Positions 33,817-44,039 are shown, counted from the first letter of the stretch. The stretch is 64,000 bases of DNA from Diogma glabrata (GCA_963693315.1 OY856188.1:99050915-99114914), one strand, 5' to 3'. The notes: generated from the letters alone by a model not told the origin. A program made the numbers and translations.

Positions 33817-34598
33817 TTTTCACAATTAGGACATAACACATCGTCCTTCCCACATCCCCAACAAAACAAGCGCTGTGATTCACGACAATCGTGCCACCGA
33901 TGACCAGGTCGTTTACAGTTCCAACAAATAGTTGAACTGGTTATTCGTCTCATATTAGGGGCGGGCTGTATTGCCGCGAGTTCGTTGGATGCAATTGGTA
34001 GCGATTCAGTTGGCATTTCGCTAATTTGAATTTGAGAGAATTCACTAACCAAGTCTACTTCTGACACCGGTCTAGATGGTCTACTGGTATAATCTCGCGG
34101 TCTGATTATTGATTCGGTCCATAATTTTTCACGATCACGGCAGAGCTGGCGCAGATGTTCCAGTCCATAAACGGTGACATATAGCAGCTCCCTTCTAATT
34201 TCCAATCGTAAGTTGTTGCGAATCAGGGATAATAAGTCTGCGTCCGACATCGGTACCCGTAGTTTATCTGCCAGTCGATAAATTGATTGTAAGAATTCGT
34301 CAAACAATTCAGTGGGCCGCTGTTTCCTGGCCCTCATCCGCTCCTTTACCTCTTCGTCCGTCTGCCGGTCCTGAAATTCTATTCGCAGAGCATGACATAA
34401 GTCAGTCCAAATAAGCTGTCGGTTCTGGCGAAAATATCTCCAGAACCAATCAGCTGCTCGATCGGTGAACAACAGGTACAGACAACGGGTAACAATAGAA
34501 AAATCGCTATTTAAACACATCTCTGTCAGCCGCTCTATTCTGAAGATGAACGCTTCAACATCCAGACCATCGGGTCTGCCTGGAACGTTACGTTCCAA
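33750..34598 (-). CDS. gag: Gypsy gag, capsid and nucleocapsid part
   Basis: About 280 residues. The capsid-type segment contains GRPDGLDVEAFIFRIERL, then RAADWFWRYFR and a retrotransposon gag helix region ending DREKLW. A linker follows, then a zinc knuckle C-x2-C-x4-H-x4-C (CWNCKRPGHRWHDC) and a second Cys cluster (CWGCGKDDVLCPNC). The frame opens just after a TAG at 34604-34602 without an ATG. It overlaps the RING frame upstream by about 64 nt, in the -1 register relative to it. It ends at 33750 inside the pol overlap. Gag assembles the particle and packages element RNA. Whether it is joined to the RING part by frameshifting, reinitiation or a repaired indel cannot be told. Confidence 0.9.
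   Translation of the reverse strand: MERNVPGRPDGLDVEAFIFRIERLTEMCLNSDFSIVTRCLYLLFTDRAADWFWRYFRQNRQLIWTDLCHALRIEFQDRQTDEEVKERMRARKQRPTELFDEFLQSIYRLADKLRVPMSDADLLSLIRNNLRLEIRRELLYVTVYGLEHLRQLCRDREKLWTESIIRPRDYTSRPSRPVSEVDLVSEFSQIQISEMPTESLPIASNELAAIQPAPNMRRITSSTICWNCKRPGHRWHDCRESQRLFCWGCGKDDVLCPNCENCQGNRRGGQNPNTFSRSQDLS
33792..33798 (-). promoter_or_regulatory. Probable -1 ribosomal frameshift site at gag-pol overlap
   Basis: On the minus strand, in gag codon phase, the heptamer reads G_GGG_GGC (33798 to 33792). This fits the X_XXY_YYZ rule with X and Y both G. A -1 slip moves ribosomes from the gag frame (ending 33750) into the pol frame. No strong downstream hairpin is obvious. Confidence 0.65.
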
Positions 34599-35311
34599 TT
34601 TCTAACTGTGGTAGAGTGCTGATCGAGATGTGTTCGTATTCTAGCTGGAGCAAGAGCAGGATGAGGTTCAGCAAACATTGGTGGTACTGGTACATTATTT
34701 TGCACAAACGCATTTACTGGCGTATAATTTGAATGAACCGATGGATGACGCGGGGTGGTGGGTGATACTGCAATTGGTGCTAGAGGTAACAACACTTCAG
34801 GTGCTGGTGCACGTGATTGCATCATTGAGTGATTAATTCTCGAAATTTCCTGATCGATGTGTGCATTTACCGCTTCCTGAAAACCGTGATCTTCCGCTGC
34901 AGCGGCACCATATATGGGAGATCGTTGAGCTATATTCACTCGCACTTCATCGGCGAGTCTAGATCGTGGGACTTGGTTTGCTAAGGGAGTGGAAGAGTGT
35001 TGATTTCCAATACTAGGACGACGTTGCCAACCTGCGGTAATAGAGCGAGTCACAGGTCTCGGTGGAGGTGGTACCACTGTATCATTAGTTTTATTCATCC
35101 TTCGGGGTAACCTCTGTAAGTCGGCACGTTCGCACGCGGCTCGACAAATCGGGCAGGTACCATTCTGCAGCAACCAGTCGTTGAGGCAGATGTCATGAAA
35201 GAGGTGGTTACACCGAGTGAGGAGTTTTACGTCGGCCGGCACTATTTCGTGCTGACAAACAGCACACGAGCTGGACCTGTCCAGAACGTTGATCTTATCA
35301 GCAGCAGACAT
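34535..35311 (-). CDS. RING-H2 domain protein at the start of gypsy gag
   Basis: The ATG at 35311 starts MSAADKINVL. Residues 16-56 form a complete RING-H2 pattern: C16-x2-C19-x14-C34-x-H36-x2-H39-x2-C42-x10-C53-x2-C56, with a Trp (DWLLQNGT) in the usual place between the sixth and seventh ligands. This matches active E3 ubiquitin-ligase RINGs of the H2 class. The remainder is Pro-rich and low in structure (PPPPRPVTRS, a run of Pro/Ala-rich segments) and ends in the overlap with the capsid frame. RING domains are not a standard part of insect gypsy gag proteins. Ligase activity is inferred. It could act on host restriction factors, on Gag turnover or on nothing at all. Confidence 0.9.
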   Translation of the reverse strand: MSAADKINVLDRSSSCAVCQHEIVPADVKLLTRCNHLFHDICLNDWLLQNGTCPICRAACERADLQRLPRRMNKTNDTVVPPPPRPVTRSITAGWQRRPSIGNQHSSTPLANQVPRSRLADEVRVNIAQRSPIYGAAAAEDHGFQEAVNAHIDQEISRINHSMMQSRAPAPEVLLPLAPIAVSPTTPRHPSVHSNYTPVNAFVQNNVPVPPMFAEPHPALAPARIRTHLDQHSTTVRNWNVTFQADPMVWMLKRSSSE

Positions 35312-36762
35312 AATGAATCTTCAACAACCTAACCAGCCGCACACCACTTAGTCAAAACCAAACAAGAATATGGAAGGGAAATTGTTACACTATAAATGCG
35401 AGCGTTGAAGCCAGAATAAACAATTTAATTATTAACAAAAGAAAATTATTTTATTACAATATTTACTTCAAATGTATTAGAGCAGAATTCAAAGTGTTGA
35501 ATGGAAATTCCGTTTTTCAAACCTTAAACAGCTGTGCGATATCTTTTGCAATTCGACAATTATATTAAATAAGATTTATTATTATCTTGCTATTATTTTA
35601 TTACTATTTACAATTGTTTTCCCAGGTGCTGATATAAGAACAGAACAAAAATAAATGGTGAGATTGGAGAGAAAATAAGTATACTACAAATATGGCAGAA
35701 GAGGGAGATTCGGAACAATGAGTTTTACCTACCCGGAAGGGAAATCCTAACAAGAGAGAAAAAAATTAAGCTACGCTATTATCAACGATAAAGGTACTAA
35801 AAAAAACAAAATTCGTAGCAAAACGATAGGAGGATAGAGATAAAACAATTAGACTACACTATTGTAAGCGGTGGAAACGTATATAAAAAAAAATCCAAAA
35901 AAAAGGAGAGCGGCAAGCCTACCGGTTTGACAAGCAAAATAACTTAAAATAACAAAAAAAACTTAATACAAAAAAAAATTAACCTATCATGCATTAAGAG
36001 AAATATATAAAAAGATTAAATCTAGTAAATAATTTGGTACTTAAGATTAATGTTGATGTATATAGTTGTTTTGGTAGTTGTCGATTTATTTATTTGGTCT
36101 TCTTTTGTTTGTTTATTATATTTCCTGGGTACTTAAAAATTATCCTTGTTGTGTAAATAAGTATTCCCGGGTTAGCTTAATATTTGTTTATTTTCGTTGT
36201 ATAATGTTGTATTTATTTATTATCTTTGGGGGGATCTAAAATTGATGAAAAAAAGGATTAGTGTCTGATATTATCAGCTGTTATTTATTTATGTATTTAA
36301 TTATTTATTTCATTGTTTATTTATTTTCTATTTATTTGTTTATTTGTTTATTAGTATTAATACCAACGGACAGAGGACGGACGGACCAATCATGGGGTTG
36401 TTCATCACACCTGGGGTTGGAAGTGGCGATCGCCGTTCTTTCTCAATTTTTATTGGTTGATTGTTGTTAATTTAGTTAATTTTTGGGACCAAAGAAAAGT
36501 TAAAATAGGCTACGTTAAAAGGATGGGTAATCAGAAAGAAAAAGGGGAGAAGAGGGGATGTAAAGGATGGGAAGAGGTAGGGTGGGAAGGAATAAGATGG
36601 GGTATGTGCTGATGGGATTTCACCCAGCTGACAAGTGCTGACGGGATGGCCAGAAGATAAATCCTTTGGACCACCATTCGATCATCAACACCCGTCAACT
36701 GCGATCCACACCACCAACACATACGGGCGAGGTGCTATGACCTGAGTGGATCCAGCCAACCA

Positions 36763-36798
36763 CGGCATAAAAGCCGAGCGGACATCTTCCCTCAGTAG
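36763..36798 (+). promoter_or_regulatory. Possible antisense core promoter in gypsy leader
   Basis: A TATA-like CATAAAAGCC is followed, with the A about 27 nt downstream, by CCCTCAGTAG. This fits the arthropod initiator TCAGT at canonical TATA spacing. It points opposite to gag-pol. It could be part of an unrecognised solo LTR, or chance. Confidence 0.35.
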
Positions 36799-37151
36799 CT
36801 GATCGGGCTACTTTGGAAAATGTCCCTCAGTATTATCCATGGGGAACCGAAACACTCAGGCCATAGGAAACCAATATTGTCGGGAGGGGACTCTAACGTT
36901 TAGACAATATCAGTTCGGACTGGTCTCTGAAGATACCACGAACCCGAAGCCTGACCAGGTGACCAGACTCGGACGAGAATTGGCGTATACACCAATACAC
37001 GTCAGTCTAGGTCTGGCACCTGAATCACCTTCGGCCCTCGTGACATCGCCAGAAACCCAGCCCGTAACTAGGTTGTAATGCCCATTGGGAATACTTCCTA
37101 AGAAATATTCCCACCCTTGCGTTATCAAAAAAAACAAAAGGGAGAAACATT

Positions 37152-37257
37152 GCTGGAGGCGTAGGGACGCAACTCCCCATCAAAGAAAAGTCTGAGGGAT
37201 CTCAGACTTCCTTTGCTCCTGCGCGTGTGAAGCAGGGAACTGCTTCTACGCCGCCAG
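37152..37257 (-). other. Structured RNA leader with nested hairpins
   Basis: CTGGAGGCGTAG (37152-37163) can pair with CTACGCCGCCAG (37246-37257). Within it lie two perfect hairpins: AAGTCTGAG/CTCAGACTT (37188-37209, 4-nt loop) and GAAGCAG/CTGCTTC (37229-37246, 4-nt loop); the second shares base 37246 with the outer stem. This cloverleaf-like fold starts about 130 nt after the primer site, where packaging or dimerisation signals sit in other retroelements. Confidence 0.6.
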
Positions 37258-37388
37258 AGTCTTTACTATTGTTTTAGTGGAAATAAAGTTAATTATGAAG
37301 AAAAATTTTAAAAAAAATTTTTTCAAATTTTTTGAAAATATGGAGGGACTCCTCCAGAGTCCTACATTGCTGTAGGGACCCTTAGAGA

Positions 37389-37407
37389 AGCCCCACGTTG
37401 GGCGCCA
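37389..37407 (-). promoter_or_regulatory. Primer binding site for tRNA-Lys
   Basis: In element orientation the site reads TGGCGCCCAACGTGGGGCT, three bases after the 5' LTR. Its complement ends in ...CCCCACGTTGGGCGCCA, which I recognise as the 3' end of insect tRNA-Lys (CUU type). This is the start point for minus-strand DNA synthesis. Confidence 0.85.
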
Positions 37408-37684
37408 ATTTGTAATGAAGCGCTTTCTCACTAGCGAACCAATGAGAAGGACATAGCAGGAAGCGTACCTAGCGAGATTGATTTTCTTGCCCCAAGCTAG
37501 CTTCAGCCCATGGGAACGATAAAGTAACCCTGCTACTTCAGCACAAATACAGAAATGTACGCTATTCACGAAAATTTGCAGAAATGAAAAAAAATACAAG
37601 TGGAAAAACGGAGACTCTGGCGACCCCTGTGGCGAAAGACCCACGATCAACACGTCCAACCCCCACGTTCGCTCACGTACGCCC

Positions 37685-37744
37685 GCACACACACCCACAC
37701 ACACACACACACACACACACCCCCACACACACACACACACACAT
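37685..37744. repeat. CA microsatellite in 5' LTR
   Basis: Counterpart of 26149-26205. Open frames through it on both strands encode only His/Thr or Val/Cys repeats and are not genes. Confidence 0.9.
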
Positions 37745-37964
37745 TCACACCCCTTTATCATTATGACCTAAGTAATAAAAATAAATTTACTCACCCCATG
37801 ATTAAACCCCGTCCTCCCATTCTGCTTCCATCAGCCCTCCATCCGCACGTGGATCACGTTAGGAATCTCTCGAAAATATTTTGTATGATAACAATGTTGA
37901 ATGAAGTTGCACGTACAAACGTGGTACGAAATGTTAAGTAGAAACGTTATGTATATTCGTAAAA

Positions 37965-38660
37965 TTTTGTAGAATCAAAAAAAATATTGTAATTGATGTC
38001 AAATTTTGTTGAATCAAAAAAAAAATGATGTGATTGATGTAAAATATTGTTGAATCAAAAATGATGTAATTGATGTAAAATTTTGTTGAATCAAAAATGA
38101 TATGATTGATGTAAAATATGGTTGAATCAAAAATGATGTAATTGATGTAAAATATGGTGGAATCCAAAAATGATGTAATTGATGTAAAATATTGTTGGAT
38201 CAAAAATGATGTAATTGATGGAAAATATTGTTGAATCAAAAATGATGTAATTGATGTAAAATATTGTTGGATCAAAAATGATGTAATTGATGGAAAATAT
38301 TGTTGAATCAAAAATGATGTAATTGATGTAAAATATTGTTGAATCAAAAATGATACGTAGAAACGTTATATAAATTTGTAAAATTTTGTTGAACCAAAAA
38401 TGTTGTAACTGATGTATACTTTTGTTGAATCAAAAATGATACGTAGAAACGGCATATAAATTTGTAAAATTTTGTTGAATCAAAAAATGTTGTAATTGAT
38501 GTATACTTTTGTTGAATCAAAAATGATACGTAGAAACGGCATATAAATTTGTAAAATTTTGTTGAATCAAAAAAAAATGTTGTAATTGATGTAAAATATT
38601 GTTGAATCAAAAATGATGTAATTGATGTCAAATATTGTTGAATCAAAAATGATACGTAGT
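37965..38660. repeat. Expanded AT-rich minisatellite in 5' LTR
   Basis: Repeats of ATGATGTAATTGATG followed by TAAAATATTGTTGAATC, with variants GGATC and GGAAAATATT that define a higher-order dimer. The 137-residue minus-strand frame through it (repeated SFLIQQYFTSIT) is a by-product of a stop-free period. Confidence 0.85.
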
Positions 38661-39151
38661 AACGTTATATAAATATGTTGTTGAACCAAAATGAGAGGCA
38701 GAAATGTCAAACAAACTTGCAATCATCAGCGATAAATAATTCTGTATTCATAAACGTTGAATACAATGATATTTGGAAACGTTAATTAAACTTGCCATCA
38801 ACAGCGTTGAATAATTTTGTAGTTGTAAACGTGGAATAAAATGTTTGATTATAGTTGACCAAGTTGCATAAGTACCAAACGACCACTTGGTACCAATAAT
38901 CGTTGAACAAAATTCCGATGTAAATGCAGTAACTTCAACCGTGACAATTGTAATATGTTCTTTTAGGAGTATCAACCAGTGCGGACATGGAATAATTTAA
39001 CTAGGCACGAATACGATTTTTCTTATATTTATTGAACAATAATATTAATTAAAGGAGTTAATAACATTACTGGCACGAACTAATTTGCCTATACACTAAT
39101 GAAGTAATGAACAGCTCTTCACATGCATTAAATAATTTTACTATGTAAATG

Positions 39152-39360
39152 TTACACAAGCACTAATTGTAATTTCTAATTTTGCTATGTACAAAAAGTT
39201 AATAAATAGTTCAATAAATTACACAAACACTAATTGTAATTTCTAATTTTGCTATGTACAAAAAGTTAATAAATAGTTCAATAAATTACACAAACACTAA
39301 TTGTAATTTCTAATTTTGCTAGGTACAAAAAGTTAATAAACAGTTCAATAAATTACACAA
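39152..39360. repeat. 67-bp tandem repeat in 5' LTR
   Basis: Three intervals, one fewer than in the 3' LTR. Confidence 0.9.
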
Positions 39361-41265
39361 ACACTAATTGTAATTTCTAATTTACTATGTTCGTTTTTTT
39401 TTGTCGGGATGTATTAGAAATTTGTATATACATTAACTGCAACATACTAATTTTGGTTGTAAATAAACGGATTTACAAAGTGTATATACATTAACGGCAA
39501 CATACTAATTTTGATTAAACGGATTTTCCAAGTGTAGATACATTAATTGCAATATACTAGGTTTGATGGTATTTAAACTAATGTCTAACGTTTATAACCA
39601 CTAATTGTAATGAAGGCATTTCGATTTATACCTTTACTACTTGCCATGAATGAAATTTGGTTTGTGCGTACACCAATTGCAATGAACTAACCTTAATTTT
39701 ATATATAACTAATTGCATTTAAACTACTGTGTAAAGTTATATACACGACTGGGAATTTATTAATTTTGATTATTATACACATTAATTGCAATATATTCAT
39801 TCGGATTGCCATTCAGCTAATTGTTAAAGGTTATAAACACTACCGGTGATTAATGAATTTTAGATTAGTATACACACTACTTGTAATGAATTAATTTAAG
39901 ATTTTGTATCTACACCAATTGCAATGAAAATACTGTGTCAAGTTTATAAACACTAGTTGCAACATAATAACTTTCATTATACACATATACTTGAGGCTTT
40001 CAATAATTGGATAACCACAAACATTAAACTATGGATCCCACGGTCAACGTTCTCATGTAATGAGCCTTCTTTTACTAAATAATTCCATAATATTCATTAC
40101 CTGTGGTTCCAGTTAATCCTTTCGATGGTTTTGTAGCTCTTCAATTGATATCTTAGTTGGTTCGGTAACATCAAAAAAAGTAGTTTTTTTACTGAGATTA
40201 TCCTCTCCGAAATCACACAAATCACCACACCCAAAATATTCGGCGGGTAAACGTCAACAGCAAAAAAAATTAATGTCACAACAGCTGGCGGTTGTTTTGA
40301 CATCCAATTGACTAAGAGACGTCAACACACGAATCAAAATGTAATAGAATAAGAGAGAAAAAATTACAGTCGATCCAATATATACCAAAATAAATTCCTT
40401 TTTGAAAATCGAAAAACCTCGAATAAGGTTTCAGATGTAGAACAATTAATTCAAATCAAGTGTTAGGAAATTTTTATAGTTAAACCAAACGGTTTGATAT
40501 TAGATATTATTGTACGAAAATAAGGTTCTGACACAAAATATTTCCGACACATCCATAACATTTATCATTAAATGCAAGTTCGATCAATGTTATGATGTTT
40601 AGACATTTATTAAACTACAATCTACTATATCAGTACAGTGAAGTTCGGTTTTAAATCGGAAAGATTGTTTGAAGTAAATTTTCTTCTTCTCATGCAAAGA
40701 GAAAAAAGATTGAACGTATAACAAAGCAAGATAACACTTCTTTGCATGTTAATGACTGTAAAAATAAACGCACAGCCGTTGTAAGGTTTTGAAAACTTCG
40801 TTGTGTAAGTTACGTTTGATGTTTAGATCATTCACATTGAAGTAATAGAGTGAACCAAAGCGAATGGAAACACAGTATGAGTTAATTTTAGTGAATTGCA
40901 AAATTAAATAGCAATGTTTATAGAGACAAAATTTAAGGAAAATTTTTACATTCATACAATTTTCGATCAAGATGAAAGTTTACTATAGGTAATGACAACT
41001 TTTAATTAATTACAATTTAAAATCAATTAGTGCAAGGGGTTCAACTCTCTTCAAACACGTCTGTCCAGCTAATGAAAACCTAGTTAAATTTTAAGAAAAA
41101 TAAGAAAACGATGAGTTACGGGGACTATAAAATTATGGCTATTGAAGGTGAATGGATGGGAAACTATTACGCGCGGTACATGTGAATAATAAAAAAAAAT
41201 GAAAACCAATAATTCTGAGACTATAATACACTGGGTTCAGACATTAGCCCAGACTATCCATTACA

Positions 41266-42206
41266 TAGTACACTGCACAAGTCATTCGTACCCCTATCTT
41301 CAAAGGGTAAAATGCATGAACGAATAAATCCCGTCCGGAGAGACGCTGCCACAAATGTAAACGAGGACCTAAAATAAGTCGCCGATTGGGGTGACAAAAA
41401 TTTGGTCAATTTTAATTCCACCAAAACACAGCTATTGATTGTTTCCAGATCAAAGACCGAGTTTCCCAACGATATTTCAATTAATATGTGTGACGACCAA
41501 ATAGACGAATGTGAAAGCATTCGTTTATTGGAAGTCACAATATCCAATGACTTACTCTGGAACGATCATATAATGGCCATGGCAAAGAGTGCGTCAAGAA
41601 AACTCGGCCTCCTCAATAGATGTAAAAAATATTTTGCTTCGCATCAATTACTCCACATTTATAAGTCCTATATTCGTCCCTGTATGGAGTATTGTTGTCA
41701 AGTTTGGGGCGCTACATCTGTTAATACCCTGGCTCTTTTGGACTCTGTTCAAAAGCGAGCTATACGAATTGTTGGTGACCGAGATTTAACATTAGATCTT
41801 GATTCCCTGCAACATCGTCGCACTGTTGCTGATCTCGTTGTTTTTTATAAATATCGTCACCAGCAGTTCTCGGATGAAATCAGGTCTATAATGCCTCAGA
41901 CATATGTTTTTCCCCGTTTTACTCGTCAATCGGTTTGTGCGGGCGGTCGAACTGTCTAGATTACTCACTGTCATAGTAATAGAATGCAAAGAGATTTCTT
42001 TGTGCGTACATCGTACACATGGAATGCTTTGCCCGAATCAATAGTCTCGAGTGCCTTCAATCCACAAAGATTTGAAAAAAGCGTCCACCTATACCTCAAG
42101 ACGCATGTTGTTGTGGGACCTACGTCTTAAAAGGTATCTATGTGTTGTTGTGACACATTTTGTAATTCCTACTACACAACACTTCTTATTTAAAAAAAAA
42201 AAAAAA
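41266..42206 (+). pseudogene. Jockey-like LINE, 3' half
   Basis: Coding resumes in the same frame across the TAGT duplication, completing the conserved region after FADD. One in-frame TAA lies near 41376, then KNLVNFNSTKTQLLIVSRSK (RT thumb side), SYIRPCMEYCCQVWG and QHRRTVADLVVFYKYRH follow, typical of the C-terminus of Jockey-like RT proteins. A frameshift near 41955 precedes the terminal SYTWNALPESIVSS segment. A 3' UTR of about 90 bp ends in an A-run (42190-42206). The same 3' end occurs truncated at 21655-21800 and 42467-42598. Confidence 0.9.
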
Positions 42207-42248
42207 TGGTATTTAATAAAAATTAAAAAAAAAACAAAAAAAATATGT

Positions 42249-42300
42249 ACACACCAGGGATTGAACTCACTACCTACTGCACATTAGTAGAGCACGATAT
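42249..42300 (-). repeat. Possible tRNA-derived SINE scrap
   Basis: Minus strand reads GTGAGTTCAATCCCTGGTG, resembling a B box, preceded by TGCTCTACTAATGTGCAG. A complete tRNA fold is not possible. It may be part of a SINE inserted near LINE tails. Confidence 0.35.
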
Positions 42301-42466
42301 CCAAAACGCAATTTGAAACGTTAAAAAATGATAGATAGATTATTATTTATTATTATTTTTAGCATTTCACTTTATAGCATGACGGATCAGACTAACTTAC
42401 TACCTACGGAAAAATCTGTGTGTGGTGCGCCTAAAGAAGTTTTCACTTCAAAAATATAAAAAACAA

Positions 42467-42598
42467 CAAAAGAAAGATTTACGTCCATCAACACCTTTGA
42501 ACGTATGTTGTTGTGGGACCTTGGTCTTAAAAGGTTTTTATGTGTTATTGTGACACATATTGTAATTCCTACTACACAACACATTTTATTAAAAAAAA
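42467..42598 (+). repeat. Truncated LINE 3' end
   Basis: Same 3' terminus as 21655-21800 and 42100-42206, ending in an A-run. It shares CGTCCATCAACACCTTTGAA with the 21.7-kb copy but not with the adjacent LINE, so it represents the subfamily of the former. Confidence 0.8.
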
Positions 42599-42776
42599 AG
42601 TAGTGTGTGTACCAGAGTACACAGGTAAGAAGTGAAACTTCTTTATGACATATCATTTTTCTACTATTTATAACTTCACAGAAATTGGGTAGATACGTAA
42701 GAAAAAACGCCGATTATTGATAACCAATTGTATAATGAGTATGTATCTTCGGATATATCTCTGATACATTCCAATT

Positions 42777-43996
42777 CACCATGACCACCGTGACCATATT
42801 ACCACCATAGCCAGGATGACCACCTTGACCACCACGACCACCATGACCCCCATGACCAACATGACCATCATGACCACCGTGAACACCATGACCATCATGA
42901 CCACCGTGACCACCATCAACCATGACCATCGTGACCACCATAACCACCATGACCACCATGACCACCGTGATCACCGTGACCACCATAACCACCATGACCA
43001 CCATGACCACCGTGAACACCATGACCACCATGACCACCGTGACCACCATGACCACCATAACCACCATGACCACTATGAACACCATGACCACCATGACCAC
43101 CATGACCACCGTGAACACCATGACCACCATGACCACCGTGACCACCATTACCACCATGACCACTATAACTACTATGACCACCATGACCACCATAACCACC
43201 ACCTTGACCACCTTGACCACCATGACCGCCATGACCAACATGACCATCATGACCACCGTGAACACCATCACTACCATGACCAGCGTGACCACAGTGACCA
43301 CGAGACCACCATAACCACCATGACCACAATGACCACCATGACCACAATGACCAACATGACCACCATGAACACCATGACCATCATGACCACCATGACCACC
43401 ATGAACACCGTGACCACCATAACCACCGTGACCACTATGACCGCCATGACCACCATGACCACCGTGAACACTATGACCTCCATGACCACCGTGACCACCA
43501 TAGCTACCATGACCACTACGACCATCATGACCACCATTAACTATGACCACCATGACCACCGTGAACACCATGACCACCATGACCACCGTGACCACCATTA
43601 CCACCATGACCACTATGACCACCATGACCACCATGACCACCTTGACCACCATGACTACCATAACCACCATGACCAACATGACCAACATGACCATCGTGAC
43701 CACCGTGACCACCATGACCACTGTGACCACCATGACCACCGTGACCACCATAACCACCATGACCACTATGACCACCATGACCACCATGACCACCATGACC
43801 ACAATGAACAGCATGACCACCATGACAACCATGACCACCGTGACCACCATGACCACCATGACCACCACGACCACTATGACCACCATGACCACCATGACCA
43901 CTATGATCACCATGACCACCATGATCACTATTACCACCATGACTACCATGACCACCATGGCCACCATGACCACAATTACCACCATGACCACCATCT
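42777..43996. repeat. 9-bp minisatellite (ACCACCATG)n, about 1.2 kb
   Basis: About 135 imperfect units. Because 9 is a multiple of 3 and the unit has no stop, long frames stay open on both strands, giving repeats of Thr-Met-Thr, His-Asp-His, Gly-Gly-His or Val-Val-Met. Variants (GTGACC, ATAACC, AACACC) recur in higher-order blocks, for example 42820-43000 resembles 43220-43290 and 43540-43620. I do not regard any frame as a gene. Confidence 0.95.
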
Positions 43997-44039
43997 ACAA
44001 TCGACACATCCATATAACATTTAGTACAATACTAAATAA

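Larger units (their letters stand above)
35312..37388 (-). other. Gypsy 5' leader between primer site and gag
   Basis: A 2.1-kb non-coding leader. It contains TTTATTTA-rich sequence (36270-36350), a GC-richer segment (36360-37080) and a strongly structured segment next to the primer site (37152-37257). Short open frames here show no motif. Confidence 0.7.
25877..41265 (-). mobile_element. Full-length 15.4-kb Ty3/gypsy retrotransposon with giant LTRs
   Basis: Target duplication TAGT is at 25873-25876 and 41266-41269. The LTRs are 25877-29533 (3657 bp, 3') and 37411-41265 (3855 bp, 5'), beginning TGTAATG and ending CATTACA. The internal region is 7877 bp on the minus strand: primer site at 37389-37407, a 2.1-kb leader, RING-gag, capsid-nucleocapsid gag, pol, and 0.8 kb of 3' sequence. 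No envelope gene is recognisable. No clear polypurine tract sits against the 3' LTR; the minus-strand sequence before it is AAAAAGCACTTGTTC. The LTRs differ by few substitutions apart from repeat copy number, which suggests a recent insertion. Confidence 0.92.
37411..41265 (-). repeat. 5' LTR, 3855 bp
   Basis: Nearly identical to the 3' LTR over its unique parts. It is about 198 bp longer, because the minisatellite at 37965-38660 is expanded (several extra units of about 36 bp between 38041 and 38340) while the 67-bp array is one unit shorter. It should hold the promoter for the genomic RNA, but I cannot place the start site with confidence. Confidence 0.92.

Noticed and set aside
37246..37761. 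171-codon minus-strand frame and similar frames at the LTR edge (26.0 and 37.6 kb) as genes
   Set aside because: They run through a CA microsatellite and the LTR-leader junction and show no domain.
37934..38347. Frame encoding repeated SFLIQQYFTSIT units
   Set aside because: By-product of the LTR minisatellite; unit number differs between the two LTRs.
25877..41265. The two 3.7-3.9-kb near-identical blocks as a segmental duplication or assembly error
   Set aside because: They have TG...CA ends, a 4-bp target duplication, a tRNA-Lys primer site next to the inner end and an intact gypsy gag-pol between them, so they are LTRs.
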